Shown one piece after another: positions 38,877 through 43,142 of a DNA stretch of 43,142 nt (position 1 is its first letter; each line of letters begins with the position of its first letter). Location: the NCBI GenBank assembly GCA_036500145.1, contig DASYCO010000001.1, positions 1 through 43,142 of the forward strand, in the 5' to 3' direction. The position numbers and the translations under genes were made by a program. The notes beneath the pieces are model-generated. The model did not search any database. It worked only from the letters and a program-made list of their open reading frames with translations, and had not been told where the DNA came from. Source of the stretch: CAMAVH01 sp036500145 (lineage in GTDB: Bacteria; Pseudomonadota; Alphaproteobacteria; SMXQ01).

Positions 38877-39022
38877 GGTGGTCTCTCCCCCACTGGATCG
38901 GGCGTCCGCATGGCGGCGCCATTTTGATCCTCGCAGCTTGCCGAAGCGGCGGCGCGGCGGCAAGGATCGTTGCCAAAATACACAAAGAGTTGAAAGAGTT
39001 GCGCAAAATAGGAACGGCCCTT

Positions 39023-39043
39023 AATTGGGAATCGTTCCCAATT
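39023..39043. promoter_or_regulatory. Perfect 9-bp dyad in the divergent cytochrome/permease gap
   Basis: Arms AATTGGGAA and TTCCCAATT are separated by TCG. The site lies 147 bp before the cytochrome c' gene and 88 bp before the KimA-like permease gene, in the AT-richest part of the gap. It looks like an operator for a dimeric regulator. No regulator gene is adjacent. Confidence 0.6.
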
Positions 39044-39131
39044 GGAAACGCGGGGCTGGCGGTCAGGCGGGTCCGGCAGTATAACCCGGCCGTCCTTAGC
39101 GGACGTTCCCTCTCACATTCGTTGACCTCAT

Positions 39132-41105
39132 ATGCTGCTGCCCGGATTGCAGCGTCTTAAACGCGCGTTTCTCGGCGCGCCCAAAGACCCCATGGCGCCG
39201 CAGTCGCGCCAGCATATGGCGATGGCTGCCTTCCTCGCTTGGGTCGGCCTCGGCGCGGACGGCCTGTCGTCGGCCAACTACGGCCCCGAAGAATCCTTCC
39301 TGGCCCTGGGCGGCCATGCCCATCTGGCGCTCTACCTGGCGCTTGCCACCGCTCTCACCGTCTTCGTCATCGCGCTGGCCTACAACCAGGTCATCGAGCT
39401 GTTTCCCTCGGGCGGCGGCGGCTACAAGGTCGCGACCACGCTGATCGGCCCGCGCGCCGGCCTGATCTCGGGTTCCGCGCTCATCGTCGACTACGTGCTG
39501 ACCATCGCCATCTCGATCGCCAGCGGCGTCGACGCGCTGTTCAGCCTCCTGCCGATCGGCTGGCAGAACTGGAAGCTGCCGGCGGAAGCGCTGATCCTCG
39601 TCCTGCTGATGATCCTCAACATGCGCGGCCTCAAGGAGCCCTTGAAGCTGCTGCTGCCGCTGTTCCTCTGCTTCCTCATCACGCACGGCGGCTTCATCGT
39701 CGGCGGCATCCTCGCCCATGCCCACAGCCTGCCCGCCCTGGTGCCCGACACCATCGCCGACACGCGCGCCTTCGCCGGCGAGATCGGCTGGGTCGCCATG
39801 CTCTCCCTGCTGCTGCGCGCCTTCGCGCTCGGCGGCGGCACCTACACCGGCATCGAGGCGGTGTCGAACAACATCAACAACCTGAAAGAGCCCCGCGTCG
39901 CCACCGGCAAGATGACGATGCTCTACATGGCCAGCTCGCTCGCCTTCACCGCCGGCGGCCTGATCGTGCTCTACCTGCTGTGGAACCCCGTGCCGTCCGA
40001 AGGCATGACGCTGAACGCCTCGACCTTCACCACCATCCTCGCCGCCGCCTTCGGCCCCGATTCCTGGATCGGCAGCGCCATCCTGCTGGTGACCCTGACC
40101 TTCGCCGCCGGCCTGCTGTTCGTCGCCGCCAACACCGGCTTCCTCGGCGGCCCCGCCGTGCTCGCCAACATGGCCGCCGACCGCTGGGTGCCGCACCAGT
40201 TCAGCCAGCTCTCCAACCGCCTCGTCACGCAGAACGGCCTGCTGCTGATGGGCGCGGCCGCCACCGGCCTGCTGATCATCACCGGCGGCGACGTCTCCGT
40301 CCTGGTGGTGCTCTACTCGATCAACGTGTTCCTCACCTTCTCGCTCAGCCTCTACGGCCTGTCGGTCTACTGGTGGCGGAACCGCCGCACCGCGCCGCGC
40401 GCCTACAAGCGCCTGGCGCTGGCGCTGCTCGGCTTCTGCGTCTGCGCCGGCATTCTCTCCACGACGATCTTCGAGAAGTTCACCCACGGCGCCTGGCTCA
40501 CCGTGCTCATCACCGGCGTGGTGATCGCCACCGGCTTCGCCATCCGCCGCCATTACCGGGCCGTCTCGGGCCAGCTCGCCAAGGTCGACGCGCTGTTCGC
40601 CACGGCCGCGCCGCCGATCCCGCCCGGCGCCGTGCAGCCGCTCGACCCGCAGGCGCCGACCGCCGTCTTCCTCGTCGGCCGCAGCCTCGGCGCGGGCATG
40701 CACACGCTGCTCTCGGCGCAGCGCCTGTTCCCCAACCAGTTCAAGAACTTCATCTTCATCAGCATCGGCGAGATCGACGCCGAAAGCTTCCACGGCGAGG
40801 AGCTGCTCGGGAATCTGCGCGAGGAGGTCGAGGACAGCCTCGAGAGCTACGTCAACTACTGCCGCCGCCATGGCTGGGCCTCCACCTCCATGCACGGCTT
40901 CGGCACCGACGTGGTCGAGCGCCTGCTGGGCCTCGCCGACATGGTCGTGCGGCAATATCCCAACAGCGTGTTCTTCGCCGCCCAGCTGATCTTCGCCGAG
41001 GACAACAGCCTGACCCGCCTGCTGCACAACCAGACCGCCTACGCCATCCAGCGCGACCTGCACCTACGCGGCGTGCCGATGGTCATCCTGCCCATGAAGC
41101 TCTGA
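39132..41105 (+). CDS. APC-superfamily permease, KimA-like
   Basis: This 657-aa membrane protein has about 12 hydrophobic segments (residues 30-475) and a C-terminal cytosolic domain of about 160 residues. The N-terminal stretch GLGADGLSSANYGPEES and SGGGGYKVATTLIGPRAGLISGSALIVDY are typical of the KimA-type group, which includes a high-affinity potassium importer regulated by c-di-AMP in Bacillus. The C-terminal domain (FLVGRSLGAGMHTLLSA onward) has a USP-like alternating pattern. No ribosome site is obvious before ATG 39132. Potassium import is a family-based suggestion; amino-acid transport is the alternative. The stop codon lies inside a 13-bp tandem repeat. Confidence 0.85.
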   Translation: MLLPGLQRLKRAFLGAPKDPMAPQSRQHMAMAAFLAWVGLGADGLSSANYGPEESFLALGGHAHLALYLALATALTVFVIALAYNQVIELFPSGGGGYKVATTLIGPRAGLISGSALIVDYVLTIAISIASGVDALFSLLPIGWQNWKLPAEALILVLLMILNMRGLKEPLKLLLPLFLCFLITHGGFIVGGILAHAHSLPALVPDTIADTRAFAGEIGWVAMLSLLLRAFALGGGTYTGIEAVSNNINNLKEPRVATGKMTMLYMASSLAFTAGGLIVLYLLWNPVPSEGMTLNASTFTTILAAAFGPDSWIGSAILLVTLTFAAGLLFVAANTGFLGGPAVLANMAADRWVPHQFSQLSNRLVTQNGLLLMGAAATGLLIITGGDVSVLVVLYSINVFLTFSLSLYGLSVYWWRNRRTAPRAYKRLALALLGFCVCAGILSTTIFEKFTHGAWLTVLITGVVIATGFAIRRHYRAVSGQLAKVDALFATAAPPIPPGAVQPLDPQAPTAVFLVGRSLGAGMHTLLSAQRLFPNQFKNFIFISIGEIDAESFHGEELLGNLREEVEDSLESYVNYCRRHGWASTSMHGFGTDVVERLLGLADMVVRQYPNSVFFAAQLIFAEDNSLTRLLHNQTAYAIQRDLHLRGVPMVILPMKL

Positions 41106-41162
41106 CGCCGAGCTCTGACGCCGAGCTCTGACGCCGAGCTCTGGCGGCGAGCTCTGGCGGCG
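41098..41162 (+). repeat. Five copies of a 13-bp tandem repeat at the permease stop codon
   Basis: Three copies of AGCTCTGACGCCG (41098-41136) are followed by two of AGCTCTGGCGGCG (41137-41162). The permease stop TGA lies in the first unit. The unit is not a multiple of three. Expansion would alter only the 3' untranslated region, though slippage in the first unit could move the stop. Confidence 0.9.
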
Positions 41163-41181
41163 AAGCTGTAACGATCTCGCC

Positions 41182-41201
41182 GCAAACCGCGTCCGGTTTG
41201 C
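41182..41201. terminator. 8-bp stem-loop between the permease and LOG genes
   Basis: GCAAACCG, a 4-base loop (CGTC) and CGGTTTGC form a perfect hairpin 76 bp after the permease stop. No T-run follows. It may end the permease transcript or lie in the promoter region of the LOG-family gene. Confidence 0.45.
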
Positions 41202-41258
41202 AAAGCCGGGCCGGCGGGCTATAAACGCGCCACCGATCATCAGCGGACGATCCCCATC

Positions 41259-41843
41259 ATGGCCCGCGTGACCTCCCTCTGCGTTTACTGCGGCGCCAGC
41301 GCCGGCAACGACCCGCGCCATGCCGAGGCGGCGGCCCAGCTCGGCCGCCTGCTCGGCGAGCACGGCATCACGCTGGTCTACGGCGGCGGCCGCGTCGGGC
41401 TGATGGGCATCGTCGCCGACGCCACCCTGGCGGCCGGCGGCAAGGTCATCGGCGTCATCCCGACCATGCTCAAGGCCCGCGAGCTCGCCCATCCCGGCTG
41501 CACCGAGCTCATTGCCGTCGACAGCATGCATGCGCGCAAGCAGCGCATGTTCGAGCTGTCCGACGCCTTCGCCATCCTGCCCGGCGGCCTCGGCACCCTC
41601 GACGAGGCCTTCGAGATGATCACCTGGAAGCAGCTGCGCATGCACGACAAGCCAATCCTGCTGGTCGACGTCGCCGGCTACTGGACGCCGTTCCGCGACA
41701 TGCTGCGCCACGTCGTCGAGAGCGGCTTCGCCCGCGCCGACCAGGACAAGCTGATCCAGCCCGTCGAGGACGTGGCCCGGATCCCCGCCCTCCTCGCCGC
41801 CCTGCCCGAACCGGCGCTGCCCGCGCGGAGCGAACGGCTCTAG
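41259..41843 (+). CDS. LOG-family protein (TIGR00730; nucleoside 5'-monophosphate phosphoribohydrolase)
   Basis: This 194-aa Rossmann-fold protein has the family signature PGGLGTLDE (108-116), the glycine-rich YGGGRVGLMG (41-50) and the basic HARKQRM motif. Relatives of this size release a base from a nucleoside monophosphate, classically cytokinin activation in plants and some bacteria. In most bacteria the physiological substrate is unclear, so a cytokinin role is not implied here. The start is ATG 41259. It is monocistronic, followed by a hairpin at 41886-41900. Confidence 0.9.
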   Translation: MARVTSLCVYCGASAGNDPRHAEAAAQLGRLLGEHGITLVYGGGRVGLMGIVADATLAAGGKVIGVIPTMLKARELAHPGCTELIAVDSMHARKQRMFELSDAFAILPGGLGTLDEAFEMITWKQLRMHDKPILLVDVAGYWTPFRDMLRHVVESGFARADQDKLIQPVEDVARIPALLAALPEPALPARSERL

Positions 41844-41858
41844 TCCTCCCACGGGGCC

Positions 41859-41874
41859 GGATTCCCAGGAATCC
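41859..41874. other. Dyad GGATTCC/GGAATCC after the LOG gene
   Basis: Seven-base perfect arms separated by CA lie 15 bp after the LOG stop. The two-base loop is too short for a normal hairpin, so this is more like a protein-binding dyad or chance. Confidence 0.3.
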
Positions 41875-41885
41875 CGCCGCTTTTC

Positions 41886-41900
41886 GGGCGATTTTCGCCC
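41886..41900 (+). terminator. Short hairpin terminator of the LOG gene
   Basis: GGGCGA, a TTT loop and TCGCCC form a 6-bp stem 42 bp after the stop codon, with TTTT just before the stem. The remaining sequence up to icd (41901-42073) contains no gene and no clear -10/-35 pair. Confidence 0.45.
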
Positions 41901-42073
41901 TGCGAAGGCTTCCCTCCCGACGCCGCGCGCCCAACCTTGCGCGGGGCCCGTCACCTGATTAAGGTGCCCTGCGCTTTTCGCCTATTTTCATCCGAACACC
42001 GCCTTCCCGCCTCTCACGCCCGCCCGGGCCGGCGCGGGACATCGTCGGCGGCCTCAAGGGAGTTCAAGGACAC

Positions 42074-43142
42074 ATGGCCAAGATTCAGGTCAAAACCCCG
42101 CTCGTCGATCTCGACGGCGACGAGATGACGCGGATCATCTGGAAGTTCATCAAAGAGAAGCTGATCCTTCCGTACCTCGACATCGATCTGAAGTACTACG
42201 ATCTTGGCATCGAGCATCGCGACGCGACGGACGACAAGGTGACCGTCGAGTCCGCCGAGGCGATCAAGAAGTACGGCGTCGGCGTCAAGTGCGCGACGAT
42301 CACGCCCGACGAAGCCCGCGTGAAGGAATTCAACCTCAAGGAAATGTGGAAGTCGCCCAACGGCACGATCCGCAACATCCTCGACGGCACCGTGTTCCGC
42401 GAGCCGATCATCTGCAAGAACGTGCCGCGCCTGGTGCCGGGCTGGACCAAGCCCATCGTCATCGGCCGCCATGCCTTCGGCGACCAGTACCGCGCGACGG
42501 ACTTCAAGGTGCCCGGCAAGGGCAAGCTGACCATGACCTTCACGCCGAGCGACGGCAGCGCGCCGATCGTCAAGGAAGTCTTCAACTTCCCCGGCTCCGG
42601 CGTCGCCCTGTCGATGTACAACCTCGACGAATCGATCCGCGGCTTCGCGCGCGCCTGCTTCAACTACGGCCTGATCAAGAAGTGGCCGGTCTACCTCTCG
42701 ACCAAGAACACGATCCTCAAGGCCTATGACGGCCGCTTCAAGGACCTGTTCCAGGAAATCTTCGACGCCGAGTTCAAGGCCGAGTACGACAAGCTGAAGC
42801 TCACCTACGAGCATCGCCTGATCGACGACATGGTGGCCGCCGCGCTCAAGTGGAGCGGCGAGTTCGTCTGGGCCTGCAAGAACTACGACGGCGACGTGCA
42901 GTCCGACACCGTGGCCCAGGGCTTCGGCTCGCTCGGCCTGATGACCTCGGTGCTGCTGGCCCCCGACGGCAAGACCGTCGAGGCCGAAGCCGCCCACGGC
43001 ACGGTGACGCGCCACTACCGCGAATACCAGAAGGGCCGCGAGACCTCGACCAACCCGATCGCCTCGATCTACGCCTGGACCCAGGGCCTGAAGTACCGCG
43101 GCAAGTTCGACGGCACGCCCGACGTGGTGAAGTTCGGCGACG
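42074..43142 (+). CDS. icd: NADP-dependent isocitrate dehydrogenase, 3' end outside window
   Basis: This TCA-cycle enzyme converts isocitrate to 2-oxoglutarate with NADP+. About 356 of an expected 405 or so residues are present; the frame is open at the right edge. It starts MAKIQVKTPLVDLDGDEMTR, the pattern of the eukaryote-like dimeric IDH found in alphaproteobacteria. The isocitrate-binding loop SPNGTIRNILDGTVFREPI, the metal-site region LIDDMVAAALKWSGEF and the NADP region EAEAAHGTVTRHYREYQKG are all intact. An AAGGA lies just before ATG 42074. Confidence 0.95.
   Translation, partial: MAKIQVKTPLVDLDGDEMTRIIWKFIKEKLILPYLDIDLKYYDLGIEHRDATDDKVTVESAEAIKKYGVGVKCATITPDEARVKEFNLKEMWKSPNGTIRNILDGTVFREPIICKNVPRLVPGWTKPIVIGRHAFGDQYRATDFKVPGKGKLTMTFTPSDGSAPIVKEVFNFPGSGVALSMYNLDESIRGFARACFNYGLIKKWPVYLSTKNTILKAYDGRFKDLFQEIFDAEFKAEYDKLKLTYEHRLIDDMVAAALKWSGEFVWACKNYDGDVQSDTVAQGFGSLGLMTSVLLAPDGKTVEAEAAHGTVTRHYREYQKGRETSTNPIASIYAWTQGLKYRGKFDGTPDVVKFGD

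Noticed and set aside
39096..41063. 655-codon minus-strand frame opposite the APC permease
   Set aside because: Its composition (E, G, Q, R, D rich) is the usual shadow of a membrane-protein gene, and it has no ribosome site or family motif.
41098..41162. CRISPR-like repeat array
   Set aside because: The units are directly adjacent 13-mers without spacers and no cas genes are present; it is a simple tandem repeat.
1..43142. tRNA, rRNA, insertion sequence, integrase or phage genes
   Set aside because: Looked for on both strands; nothing with the expected motifs or repeats was seen, and composition is even across the window.

Overview
The window is about 43 kb of GC-rich (roughly two-thirds G+C by eye), densely coding chromosomal DNA. 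It most resembles an alphaproteobacterium of the Rhodospirillales/Hyphomicrobiales type. The grounds are a psd-pssA pair, a monomeric NADP-isocitrate dehydrogenase, an NrsF-type anti-sigma gene, a tripartite tricarboxylate transporter, and strong C/G third-position codon use throughout. I see no rRNA, tRNA, CRISPR array, insertion sequence or prophage. No gene-free stretch exceeds about 260 bp. The species cannot be named from this sequence.

Left part (1-15012): transport and catabolism of organic substrates. Two oligopeptide-type ABC ATPase genes come first; the second carries an in-frame TAG. A convergent CoxL-type molybdenum hydroxylase subunit follows. Then a rightward set encodes a ThDP-dependent enzyme, a DapA-family lyase/aldolase, a DMSO/biotin-sulfoxide-reductase-type molybdoenzyme and a GntR/FCD regulator. 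Next are a leftward thiol dioxygenase (Gln-type, 3-mercaptopropionate-dioxygenase-like), a 4,5-dihydroxyphthalate-decarboxylase-like protein, a YeiH-type exporter with a LysR regulator and a dyad operator in front of it, and a class II aldolase. A sulfur theme (S-oxide reductase, thiol dioxygenase, putative sulfite/sulfate exporter) is visible but unproven.

Middle (15038-25238): an ABC-F protein (Uup), a DHA2 drug exporter, a repeat-bearing small lipoprotein, a purine-salvage pair (gpt and an AzgA-like permease, convergent), a secreted alpha/beta hydrolase, and a tightly overlapping ergothioneine operon (egtB-egtD-DUF427).

Stress and signalling block (25245-30024): an ECF sigma factor with NrsF anti-sigma is divergent from a secreted methionine-rich MxDxK-repeat protein that has a matching ECF-like promoter. 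Beside it, a periplasmic transglutaminase-like cysteine peptidase (LapG superfamily) is divergent from a membrane PAS/HD-GYP protein whose catalytic residues are almost all lost. That pair looks like an HD-GYP version of the LapG-LapD inside-out switch and is the most interesting item in the window.

Right part (30047-43142): a tctB-tctA-tctC transporter behind a perfect palindromic terminator, a GNAT acetyltransferase, an orphan response regulator, phosphatidylethanolamine synthesis (psd-pssA) with a LysM protein upstream, two c-type cytochromes, a KimA-like APC permease ending in a 13-bp tandem repeat, a LOG-family phosphoribohydrolase, and the 5' part of icd running off the edge.
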